Origin: Alphaproteobacteria bacterium | GTDB lineage: Bacteria; Pseudomonadota; Alphaproteobacteria; JANQMY01 | NCBI GenBank assembly: GCA_028289425.1 | Contig: JANQPL010000011.1 | Location: 1 to 64,000 of the forward strand | Direction of reading: 5' to 3' | DNA: 64,000 nucleotides | Shown here: piece after piece, positions 8,712 through 16,786 of the stretch | Position numbering within the stretch: the stretch's first letter is position 1 | How the letters are laid out: each line of letters begins with the position of its first letter | Notes under the pieces: model-generated | Databases searched by the model: none | Told to the model about the DNA's origin: nothing | The model's input: only the letters and a program-made list of their open reading frames with translations | Translations under genes and position numbers: made by a program

Positions 8712-9659
8712 TCAGTCGGCCCGCCACCGGCGGTGCAGCCAGAGCCATTGTTCGGGATGTTCACGAACCCATCCCTCCACCATGGCATTTACTTTCGCCA
8801 TATTGGCCTTGATGTCGTTTTCCCGGGACTCGGTTTTTTGCATTTCGACCGGCGGCGAGATCGACAGGCGAAAGCGACCGCCCGGCAGACGCTCAACCCG
8901 GGCCCCATAAACGGGGCAGTCGAAACGCCGAGCAAGCTTGGCCAGTGTGGGCGGCGTATGGGCCGGCCGGTTAAAGAAGGGCAACACGGGTCCGCGGGTG
9001 AAGTGCTGATCCACCAATATGCCAACCTGCCCCCCATCACTTAGCACCTTGGAGGCGGCCATGGCCGCACCCAGCCCGGACGGCAGCAGAGTTCCCATAT
9101 TTTCGCCTCGAATGCGTTGGATCAGGCGGTTGATGTAGGGATTGTTTGGCCGGCGAAAAATGACCGAGATCGGCAAGTCATATTGCGCGGCGCATACGGC
9201 CAGCAACTCCCAATTCGCCAAATGCGCGGTGAAGACGATGGCGGGGCTGCCGCTATCGCGCAGGGCAAGGAAATGTTCAATGCCGTGCACTTCAATTCGA
9301 TCGAACCGGTCGGGAAACTGCGGGTCGTAATCCCAAATGCGGTCGAGATGGGGGTATTCGGCGGCGGTGCGACCCAGATTGTCCCACACGCCGCGCAGAA
9401 TGGTCTCGACCTCATCGTCCGACTTTTCCGGAAAGGCCGCTTTAAGATTTGCCCTGCCACGTCGGCTTACTTTGATCAGCGGCCCAATCGTGCGCGCCAC
9501 CCAGCCACCAAAATCGGAACTGGCTTGCCAGGGAAAAAGACGCGCAATCGCAAAGATGGCGCCGGCAAGGGCAGCCACCAGCCATTGGCCCAGCCGAACG
9601 ATCCGTAGGTAAAATCCCGCCAATGCGATCCTCAACGACTCATTAAGCTTCTGACGCAA
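8712..9659 (-). CDS. Lysophospholipid/lipid A acyltransferase, LpxL (HtrB) family
   Basis: A 315-residue membrane-associated acyltransferase that would transfer an acyl chain from acyl-ACP to a lipid A precursor or lysolipid. The catalytic HX4E motif is HLANWE (about 150-155). Further family blocks are the N-terminal hydrophobic anchor (about 25-45), FRRPNNPYIN, GILVDQHF and the C-terminal PEQWLWLHRRWR. No ATG is available near the N-terminus; the frame opens at TTG 9659, which I keep with modest certainty. A single gene between the small-RNA region and a divergent SNase-like gene. Substrate choice among LpxL/LpxM-type reactions is open. Confidence 0.88.
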   Translation of the reverse strand: MRQKLNESLRIALAGFYLRIVRLGQWLVAALAGAIFAIARLFPWQASSDFGGWVARTIGPLIKVSRRGRANLKAAFPEKSDDEVETILRGVWDNLGRTAAEYPHLDRIWDYDPQFPDRFDRIEVHGIEHFLALRDSGSPAIVFTAHLANWELLAVCAAQYDLPISVIFRRPNNPYINRLIQRIRGENMGTLLPSGLGAAMAASKVLSDGGQVGILVDQHFTRGPVLPFFNRPAHTPPTLAKLARRFDCPVYGARVERLPGGRFRLSISPPVEMQKTESRENDIKANMAKVNAMVEGWVREHPEQWLWLHRRWRAD

Positions 9660-9768
9660 TTAACACGACCGCTCAAATGCCACATTTAGAACGATTTGAA
9701 ACCCAAATTCCGTCACCTTGACCCACCACAGTGCGCCTCACATGGCAATAAGATGGATTGGCGCACTG

Positions 9769-10221
9769 ATGCGAAAGATCTGTTTACTGTTGGTGGCATT
9801 GACATTCTTGCCCGTCGCGGCCCGCGCGGATATGGACGGGTTCGGGACGGTGGTCGCGGCGAATGCGGTTATGATCAGCGGCACTACGATTCGGTTGTGG
9901 GGCATCGAACTGCCACCCGCCGGCGCCATTTGCACCCATGAAGGCGAGACGGACAAATGCCACACGCTGGCCATGACAATGCTCCGTGAGCTGACATATC
10001 AGCATCCGATTTATTGCGAAGAGATTTCATATGAAGCCGACAAATATGTGTCGGCGCGGTGCACGCTGAGCCCCGCCGATTTGGGCGGTATGCTGGTGAA
10101 TGCCGGCCTTGCGCGCGACAACCGTGCCGAGTCCGGGGGCATTTACACCTTTGCCGAATCGAACGCCCGCGCCAGGGGACGGGGCGTCTGGGCCCAGCAA
10201 CATGCCGCAGCGGAGCAGTAA
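9769..10221 (+). CDS. Thermonuclease-like (SNase fold) secreted protein
   Basis: A 150-residue protein with a signal peptide (KICLLLVALTFLPVAARA, cleavage probably after ARA) followed by an SNase/OB-fold core: G-T-T-I-R-L-W-GIELP, then ARCTL, GGMLVNAGLA and ARARGRGVWA. Several catalytic Arg/Glu/Asp of staphylococcal nuclease are not clearly kept (for example no D at the V-x-D-GD position), so nuclease activity is doubtful. I chose ATG 9769 because the signal peptide then begins at residue 2; ATG 9742 is an alternative. The following small gene begins directly after its stop. Confidence 0.75.
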   Translation: MRKICLLLVALTFLPVAARADMDGFGTVVAANAVMISGTTIRLWGIELPPAGAICTHEGETDKCHTLAMTMLRELTYQHPIYCEEISYEADKYVSARCTLSPADLGGMLVNAGLARDNRAESGGIYTFAESNARARGRGVWAQQHAAAEQ

Positions 10222-10422
10222 ATGATCTATCTCGTCACGCGCGCCATCGTTTTTCTCGGCCTCACGCTTGGTGGATCCTTCGCCTTTCTTGTCGCAACAA
10301 CACCGGGCAATTCCGAACCCTCGCTGCTGTCTTACGATTCGGAGGATTATCAAATCCGGGCGTCACAGCTCGAGGGCCGGCTCTCCGAAGTCGACCACGG
10401 ATTTTCACCGATTCTTCCTTAA
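10222..10422 (+). CDS. Small single-pass membrane protein, unknown
   Basis: A 66-residue reading frame whose ATG abuts the TAA of the SNase-like gene, which suggests translational coupling. Residues 5-26 are hydrophobic (FLGLTLGGSFAFLVA), followed by a polar tail. No family recognised. Its reality rests on the tight coupling and the plausible signal/anchor helix. Confidence 0.5.
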   Translation: MIYLVTRAIVFLGLTLGGSFAFLVATTPGNSEPSLLSYDSEDYQIRASQLEGRLSEVDHGFSPILP

Positions 10423-10495
10423 ACTCCCCTCGCCCCTTTATTTCTTGTTCCAAACCCTATCATATGGCGCCCGCATCCAATGCGAAGGACATCAT

Positions 10496-11140
10496 ATGAT
10501 CAAAGCAGTAATCTGGGATTTCGGCGGCGTACTGACCACAAGCCCCTTCGAAGCCTTCAACCGGTATGAGCAAGATCGGGGTCTGCCCGCGGACTTTATC
10601 CGCGGTATCAACGCCACCAATCCGGACACCAACGCCTGGGCGCTTTTCGAGCGCAGCGAAATCACACCGGAAGAATTCGACGTCAAATTTGCGGAAGAAT
10701 CGGACGCCAAAGGCCACCGCGTGCCCGGCGCCGATGTCATTGCACTGCTGGCGGGCGACTTGCGTCCCGCGATGGTGGCGGCGCTGCGCACAATCTCCGC
10801 CCAATTTAAAACAGGCTGCATTACGAACAATGTCAATGCAGGCGAGGGCGCCGGCATGGCGCGCACGCAAGCTAAGGCTGATGCCGTTGCAGGGGTGATG
10901 GCGCTGTTCCACGAAGTGATCGAGTCAAGCAAGGTGGGCATCCGCAAACCCGACCCGCGCATTTATCAAATGATGTGCGAGAAGCTTGCCGTCGAGCCGG
11001 CCGACGCTGTCTATCTGGATGATCTGGGTATTAACTGCAAACCGGCCCGCGCCATGGGCATGACCACGATCAAAGTAACCGACCCCTCGATTGCTTTGAG
11101 TGAGTTAGAGGACGCGGTCGGCATTCCCTTGAATAAGTGA
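10496..11140 (+). CDS. HAD-superfamily (HAD-IA) hydrolase
   Basis: A 214-residue hydrolase. Motif I is DFGGVL (nucleophile Asp9 by count; the usual second Asp is replaced by Gly, as in sEH-N/YihX-like members), motif II ITNN, motif III Lys in GIRKPDPRIYQ, and motif IV YLDDLGIN. The organisation resembles epoxide-hydrolase N-terminal phosphatases. The start is ATG 10496, preceded by a good AAGGA; longer in-frame extensions cross the upstream small gene in another frame. Its 3' end overlaps the convergent RND exporter gene by 36 bp. The substrate is unknown. Confidence 0.87.
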   Translation: MIKAVIWDFGGVLTTSPFEAFNRYEQDRGLPADFIRGINATNPDTNAWALFERSEITPEEFDVKFAEESDAKGHRVPGADVIALLAGDLRPAMVAALRTISAQFKTGCITNNVNAGEGAGMARTQAKADAVAGVMALFHEVIESSKVGIRKPDPRIYQMMCEKLAVEPADAVYLDDLGINCKPARAMGMTTIKVTDPSIALSELEDAVGIPLNK

Positions 11141-13468
11141 CTTTTTTTCCGACTGCGGATGATGATGAAAGGGGTCGAAGTCAGCCCGCCCAAACACCAT
11201 CCACAGCAACGGCACCAATCCCACAGTCAACACGATGGCGGTGGCGGATACCATAAACACAAGGCGTCCTGCTTCGGCTGTCACACTGAAGGGGGCCAGT
11301 GTCCAAAACCACAGCGTCGCCAACATTGCCGTCAACATCACAACCCATGGCCACCAAACCATGCGTAGATGATAAAGGCCGGGCGCCATTTCCGTTTCCG
11401 TGTCGTCTTCCGCACTCAGCATGGCGCCAGCCGCATAGACCAACATGGCGGCAGCAAGACCAACCGACATCAAGAATATCGGAATATCGGCAGGCAGCGC
11501 ACCACTGGACCCGAATGGCCCGATGAGGAATAGGGTGCCCGCAAATACGCCAATGGCCATTGCGCCGATTGCCGGCGCGCGCCAATCCCGGAAGATGGCA
11601 ATCATCAGAATGAGCAGACCGGCGATCAGTGTGGGCCAGGTCTGATAGATCCCTTTCATCGATAAGATGGGCGCGACTGCGTCCAGCGCGGCAGGACCCG
11701 TCATAGAGGATACGCTAACCCCGTCGATCTCGTTTTCCGCGACAAAAATGTCGATCGCCGCATTGACGTCCGCCACCGCTGCAGGCGCCGGGTCCTTCAG
11801 AAAGATCCGTATGGGAAATATTTTGCACCCGAAATTGAATTGCGCCGAGTTTGTCATGGAACCAAGTACTTGAACCAGCGCTGTGTCGCTTGTGGGCACG
11901 GACACTTTTCGCAAATCGTTTCCGCGCCAGCCGGCAATCATGGTACGGACTTCAAACGGCAGCGCTTTGACGTCGGCAACCGATTTTAGATTGGCGAGCC
12001 GCCAGGAAAGCCTGTCGAGATAATCCACTGTGACTGGGTCTGCGCAGGCGTCCTGATGCGCTTCCACGTAAATAGTGCCGGGATGGGCAGAACGGTGAAA
12101 CCACGCTTCAAAAATATCGGTGCGGTTCGTCCGCTCCGACACGTCAGTGGCTTCCAGGCTAGTAAAGCGCCACGTTTCAACATCGTTCGGCAGCTGAAAC
12201 GCAAGGGAGTAGAGCACAAGACTGAAAAGAATTGCGGCGAGCGGCGCAACAACCCGGCTTGCCTGTTTCAAAGGACGCAGTCGCCGGCGCAATGGAGAGC
12301 CTTTGCTTGACGGGTGGGAAGGTCCCCGCCACCCCAGCAATGCGGGCAGCAGCACGATCGTCGCGAGCATGGTGTAGCCAAGGCAGATCAACCCGAAAAG
12401 CGACTGTCCCCGTAGGCTTGGCACCGGGAAAAACGACCAGGAAGCAATAAAGAACCCGAACACAAGGTAGTTGATCAAGGGTACGCCAAAAGCCGCGTGC
12501 ATCGCGCGGCCGGCTGCGCGATCCGACCCGTGACTCTTTCTTTTTGCATCTTCGTAGCGATGGGCGCGCAAGGCCCCATCGAGTGTTCCCAACAAAAAGA
12601 CAATGGAAGCAATGACCAGAATGGACGCGGTCATCTCGATGTTGAGCAGGGCGGCAGTGCCCACCGTCCATACCGCGGCGAGCGCCGGGCAGAACAAGAC
12701 AAAGGCCGTCGACCGGGGCGTTACCAGCAACAGCAAGCCGATCGCCATGACCCCCAGCGAACTTACGACAAGCAGCCGGCTTGTGTACCAGTCGGAAGTT
12801 TCATCAGCGACTGCAAACGGACGTCCTTGAACAAACACCTGATGCCCCTGTTCAGCCAAAGGAGCTCGGATCTGTTCCTCAAAGTCCTGGGCGATTTGCC
12901 GATAGGCAGCGGGACTGCCTTCGGACAGCAGCAGCGGATCGAGTTCGGCGATGACCAGCGATGCCTTCATGTCCTTTGACACCCAACGGGAAAAATGATC
13001 CCCGCGAATGATCCGGTTGCGCATTTCGCCAAAATCCCAATGCCATTCGCCTTCTTCAGCCGACGCTTTTTGCGCGGCGACGGGGACTTGCAACGGTCCG
13101 GTTTGGGTTTTCAGGACGGCTTTTGTATCCGCGCTCAGCACCGTCTGTATGGAGCCCAGCATGACGCCTGGAATCGCTTCCAGGCGTGCCGACAGCTCTT
13201 CCAGGAGATCCAGATAATCTTCGGTCAGAATGTCCCCTTCACGTGCCGGTACGGCGATCATAAGGGGATCAGAACGAGCAGGCACATCTGCGAACGCGAT
13301 TTGGGCGGAAACGATGGGGTGGTCCAGATCCAAGGCCTGATTGGGCCGCGGAATATCGATGCGCACATCGTTCGCGAAATAGGCGGTGAGAAAAGTGAGG
13401 GCCCCTGCAATCGCAAAGGTGGCTAACCTGCCATAGGTGATCCACCATTCGATGCTTTTCGCGACCAT
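11105..13468 (-). CDS. RND/MMPL family exporter
   Basis: A 787-residue polytopic membrane protein with the two-fold RND layout: N-terminal helix, periplasmic loop, a block of about five helices (about residues 230-390), a second loop, and a second helix block at the C-terminus (about 620-760). This is the COG1033 predicted exporter type, used for lipids or hydrophobic compounds in known relatives; the cargo here cannot be told. ATG 13468 (MVAKSIEWW) is preferred because the 24 upstream codons lack protein-like character. The last 36 bp are antisense to the HAD gene. Confidence 0.85.
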   Translation of the reverse strand: MVAKSIEWWITYGRLATFAIAGALTFLTAYFANDVRIDIPRPNQALDLDHPIVSAQIAFADVPARSDPLMIAVPAREGDILTEDYLDLLEELSARLEAIPGVMLGSIQTVLSADTKAVLKTQTGPLQVPVAAQKASAEEGEWHWDFGEMRNRIIRGDHFSRWVSKDMKASLVIAELDPLLLSEGSPAAYRQIAQDFEEQIRAPLAEQGHQVFVQGRPFAVADETSDWYTSRLLVVSSLGVMAIGLLLLVTPRSTAFVLFCPALAAVWTVGTAALLNIEMTASILVIASIVFLLGTLDGALRAHRYEDAKRKSHGSDRAAGRAMHAAFGVPLINYLVFGFFIASWSFFPVPSLRGQSLFGLICLGYTMLATIVLLPALLGWRGPSHPSSKGSPLRRRLRPLKQASRVVAPLAAILFSLVLYSLAFQLPNDVETWRFTSLEATDVSERTNRTDIFEAWFHRSAHPGTIYVEAHQDACADPVTVDYLDRLSWRLANLKSVADVKALPFEVRTMIAGWRGNDLRKVSVPTSDTALVQVLGSMTNSAQFNFGCKIFPIRIFLKDPAPAAVADVNAAIDIFVAENEIDGVSVSSMTGPAALDAVAPILSMKGIYQTWPTLIAGLLILMIAIFRDWRAPAIGAMAIGVFAGTLFLIGPFGSSGALPADIPIFLMSVGLAAAMLVYAAGAMLSAEDDTETEMAPGLYHLRMVWWPWVVMLTAMLATLWFWTLAPFSVTAEAGRLVFMVSATAIVLTVGLVPLLWMVFGRADFDPFHHHPQSEKKSLIQGNADRVL

Positions 13469-13737
13469 CGCCTCTTTGATTCCCGTTCCGGGCGGCAAGA
13501 CGCAGCGCCCAGCTTCATGGGCAGCCCCGCCCCAATACAATGCGTTCGATAGCTACAGACCATTCGGGTTAATAACGTTTTAATGGTATCTCTGTTACAA
13601 AGAAAGTTGACGCCTGTGTCATTTTTCCTTGTTTTCGGCGGCGAAACTCCCTACCTTCACAGCCTGCACGCCTGCAGGGATGGGCAGTTGGGAGAGGCGC
13701 GCAAAACCTTTACGGCCATCGGATTTCGGAGATACCC

Positions 13738-14856
13738 ATGACCACTCAAATCACAAAGGACGAAGCCTACAACGCGGTTGCGCCCGACGACTTTCCCGCC
13801 ATGATGGAGGTTGAGCGCTACGGAGAAAGGTCGACGGCGTTCGACAAAATCATATCCGCCACCCACGACCATTTTTGGGATCCGCTGGACAAGAAATACA
13901 TCGATTTCGACCAACCGTTCGACATCCAAACTCAACCCATTTTACCGGAAGAAATGGTGCCGTCGCTCCAAACGCGCGTCGCCGAAATGCTGAAGCCGGA
14001 ACAACGGGCCCCCTACATCAATGCCAATGCCCGCTGGATGCTGTCGGCCATCTTGCATGGTGAACAAGGCGCGCTGTCTTTGTCCGCCAGCCTGTGCCAC
14101 ATCCTGCGCGATCCGGGCGCTCAGGAATATGCCTCCAACCAGGCCCGCGAAGAAGCGCGCCACGTGCTGGGTTTCACCAAGTACATCCAAGCGCGCTGGG
14201 GCACGCCTCTGCCCGTTGGACAGACCCTGGGCGATCTGCTGAATGAGCTTGTGTCGGCACCGGAGGTCTACAAAAAGATCGTCGGTATGCAGATGCTTGT
14301 GGAAGGCTTGGCCATGGGCGCGTTTGCAACGCTTTATTCCAAGTCGAACGACCCGCTTTTGGTGCGGCTGACCCAGCTGGTCATGACGGACGAAGCCTTC
14401 CACCACAAATTCGGCAAGATCTGGGCCGACAAGACCATCCCGAAAATCTCCGAAGAAGAGCACAACTTGATCGAAGATTGGGCAGCGAACTGCTTCCAAG
14501 TTTTGTTGTTCAATCTTGTCAATCCAGAGCAAATGAAGGTGATCTATGCACCGTTCGGCCTCGATTGGCAGGACGTGATGAAAGCGCTTGAAGAGGCGAT
14601 TACCGACGACATGCGCCGGGAGCGGATGCAGGAAAGCACGGATATCTTCCGTGTTTTGATCAAGACGCTCTTGAACGCCGGCATCATCACGGACCGCACA
14701 AAGCCGTTCTATGCCACCTATGTGGACATGGACGAACTCAAGAATGAGGGCGACGAGATGGTTGGCGATGCAATCGCCGAAGAAGGCATCAAGTTCCTCA
14801 AGACCGTCAATTTCGGCACGAACGAAAACGCTCTTAAAGGTGTGGCCGCCGAATAA
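13738..14856 (+). CDS. Ferritin-like diiron protein
   Basis: A 372-residue cytoplasmic all-helical protein. Four candidate metal-ligand blocks occur in the order expected for a ferritin/R2-like diiron carboxylate site: Glu in HGEQGAL (about 104), EEARH (about 140-144), Glu in LVEGLAMG (about 186) and DEAFHHKFG (about 220-228). This fits an oxygenase or desaturase-like enzyme, but the substrate is unknown. A GGAGAT ribosome-binding site sits 5 bases before the ATG, and a good terminator follows, so it is probably monocistronic. Not a recognised named enzyme. Confidence 0.75.
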   Translation: MTTQITKDEAYNAVAPDDFPAMMEVERYGERSTAFDKIISATHDHFWDPLDKKYIDFDQPFDIQTQPILPEEMVPSLQTRVAEMLKPEQRAPYINANARWMLSAILHGEQGALSLSASLCHILRDPGAQEYASNQAREEARHVLGFTKYIQARWGTPLPVGQTLGDLLNELVSAPEVYKKIVGMQMLVEGLAMGAFATLYSKSNDPLLVRLTQLVMTDEAFHHKFGKIWADKTIPKISEEEHNLIEDWAANCFQVLLFNLVNPEQMKVIYAPFGLDWQDVMKALEEAITDDMRRERMQESTDIFRVLIKTLLNAGIITDRTKPFYATYVDMDELKNEGDEMVGDAIAEEGIKFLKTVNFGTNENALKGVAAE

Positions 14857-14878
14857 GCACCAACAGCCCAACCAAGAC

Positions 14879-14911
14879 AAAGAGGCTCCGCTCCCCGGGG
14901 CCTCTTTTTTG
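14879..14911 (+). terminator. Rho-independent terminator after ferritin-like gene
   Basis: An 8-bp stem AAAGAGGC (14879-14886) pairs with GCCTCTTT (14900-14907), running into a six-T stretch (14905-14910). It lies 23 bp after the stop codon. Confidence 0.85.
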
Positions 14912-14943
14912 TTTCCGGAATGTTCCCGCGTTAGACTGGTCCC

Positions 14944-15408
14944 ATGACGGACCTTCCTTTGTTTGGAGCGCCCAACGAAAAGGCGGCGGCGCTCGCACGC
15001 GGTATCACCCGCATGTTTGCGGCCATGAATTGCAGCACGATCTGGGAAATGACATTGGCGAACGGCCGCCGGGCCGACGTAGCGGTGTTGCACCCCAACC
15101 ACGATTTCACATTGGTGGAAATCAAAACAAGCCTTGCCGACTTCCGAGCCGACAATAAGTGGCCGGACTATTTAGACTTCTGCGACGCCCTTTATTTCGC
15201 CGTCCCCAGCGATTTCGACCTGGTCTTATTGCCGGAGGAAGCAGGCATCATCATCGCAGATCGATATGGGGCCGAGATCGTGCGGGAAGCGCCAGTCGAC
15301 CGCCTAAATGCCGCCCGCCGTAAAGCCGTGACGTCCCGTTTCGCGCACATTGCGGCGTCTAGGCTTCAACGCGTCATTGATCCCGATCTGCCGCAAGGTC
15401 CTGACTAA
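14944..15408 (+). CDS. mmcB: MmcB family DNA repair protein
   Basis: A 154-residue protein with a PD-(D/E)XK-like nuclease core: AMNCSTIWEMTLANGRRADV, then FTLVEIKTSLADF (E-x-K pair) and DKWPDYLDFCDALYFAV-like segments. This pattern is characteristic of alphaproteobacterial MmcB (formerly DUF1052), whose loss sensitises Caulobacter to mitomycin C. Length matches the family. The gene is short, stands alone and ends 13 bp from the convergent degenerate GGDEF/EAL-like gene. Confidence 0.88.
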   Translation: MTDLPLFGAPNEKAAALARGITRMFAAMNCSTIWEMTLANGRRADVAVLHPNHDFTLVEIKTSLADFRADNKWPDYLDFCDALYFAVPSDFDLVLLPEEAGIIIADRYGAEIVREAPVDRLNAARRKAVTSRFAHIAASRLQRVIDPDLPQGPD

Positions 15409-15421
15409 AACCGAAAATGGA

Positions 15422-16672
15422 TCAGCGCGAATAACTTCCGTAGCCGCGGGAGACCGCAGAGGCTTGCTGAAACAATGTGAAGCCGAGCTCTTGCCCGCGC
15501 ATCATGTTCTCTGTGCTGGTCGCACCACAAAGCACCAGATCCGGAAATGGCGGCTTCATGGACAAGAGCCAAGCCATCACTTCCTGGGCGTTCTCACCGC
15601 CTCGGGTCAGCATTTCAACGTCGATGAGCAAAACGCTATGGGTTTCGACCAAATCGGGATCGATGTCGAGCACGGAGACGGAGTGGAGGCCAACGCCAAT
15701 GTCTACCTCTTCCAGAAATCGCCGGACATAGGCAAAATCTCTTTGATTGCGCTGCACGTCTTCGTGGCGAATGGTGACTGTCAGTGGCTGGGCGGTGTAA
15801 TCCGGTAGGATTTTGGAGAAGGTGAGAAACTCGGTGCTAAGCAGCGTCGAGAGACGAAACTTCAGAATTGCCGGCCGCGTGCATTCCGACAGAATTCCGG
15901 CAACACCCTTCACGAGACGTCTTTCAGCCAGCTGAATGATGGCTTCAGCAAATGTTTCATTCTGCGAAACATCAACGCCCGGCAGAAAATACTTCTCCAA
16001 GGATTGCTCCGGCATTTCGATCACGTCATAGGCGTGTTCGCCGGACTCCTTGCCGCCATATCTGATGATGCGGGGAATATCGATCAGTGCACGAACGGGT
16101 ATCGGGCCAAGAATCGTGTCGACCGACGCATTCGGTCCGATCGCCTGTTCTTCCAGCAAAAGGGCGTCTTGCTCGGACGTTGTTTCTTCTGTCCGACGCC
16201 CGGATTTGCCCGACGAATCGAAGTCGACAGTGCGGCCGGTCGGACCGTGGGGGACCCCCTGTTTCAACCGCTGGACGGCATCACGGAAATCATCATAAGC
16301 GGTATCCAGGTCAAACCACGTGCAAAAGGTCTTGATGCCTGCGCCTCGGCCGAAATTGATGTACTTGTCTTCTTGGAACGTGTGAATGAGCTTGTAGACG
16401 ACCCGCTCGATAGTCTTCACGTCTATGCCCATCAGCAGGATGAAGACAATGTCGTCATTCTGAAGGCGAAAGAACTCGCCGCCGCAATTGCGCAACAGGG
16501 GCTGCACCAGCTTATGGACGAACTCGATCTGGCGTTCATCCCGGTTATGGGGCTGCAATTGCGACAGGCGCAGGATGACCGATTTGCGGCCTTCGCGATG
16601 ATGGCGCAATTGCTCCACATAATCGATTAGACGGCTCTCCGCGTCCTTGGACTGGCGTTGGCTCGTAAGCAC
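15422..16672 (-). CDS. Degenerate GGDEF/EAL-like protein, unknown
   Basis: A 416-residue soluble protein starting at GTG 16672 after AAGAGAG. The N-terminal third (about 28-120) has the hydrophobic pattern of a GGDEF domain (VILRLSQLQ...FFRL-QNDDI-VFIL), with QNDDI where GGDEF should be. The C-terminal half (about 250-400) follows the EAL pattern (LTVTIRHEDV, DIGVGLHSVSVLDIDPD, VLLIDVEM) without EAL or the metal ligands. I infer a catalytically dead cyclic-di-GMP-type scaffold or receptor; this is pattern reading, not a database match. Convergent with mmcB and divergent from hldE. Confidence 0.6.
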   Translation of the reverse strand: MLTSQRQSKDAESRLIDYVEQLRHHREGRKSVILRLSQLQPHNRDERQIEFVHKLVQPLLRNCGGEFFRLQNDDIVFILLMGIDVKTIERVVYKLIHTFQEDKYINFGRGAGIKTFCTWFDLDTAYDDFRDAVQRLKQGVPHGPTGRTVDFDSSGKSGRRTEETTSEQDALLLEEQAIGPNASVDTILGPIPVRALIDIPRIIRYGGKESGEHAYDVIEMPEQSLEKYFLPGVDVSQNETFAEAIIQLAERRLVKGVAGILSECTRPAILKFRLSTLLSTEFLTFSKILPDYTAQPLTVTIRHEDVQRNQRDFAYVRRFLEEVDIGVGLHSVSVLDIDPDLVETHSVLLIDVEMLTRGGENAQEVMAWLLSMKPPFPDLVLCGATSTENMMRGQELGFTLFQQASAVSRGYGSYSR

Positions 16673-16786
16673 GGGACTCTCTTCATTTAGCGGCTTTCCT
16701 GAGCATAAATCGGCGCCATTACCATCGTCTTAACCATGTTCCGAGAGGCTGGCCTTGCTCTCACTCTGGCCCTATGATCCCGCGCG

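Noticed and set aside
13942-15102. A 386-codon minus-strand frame opposite the ferritin-like and mmcB genes
   Set aside because: Crosses a terminator and two clear genes in the opposite direction; a long antisense frame is expected in this base composition.
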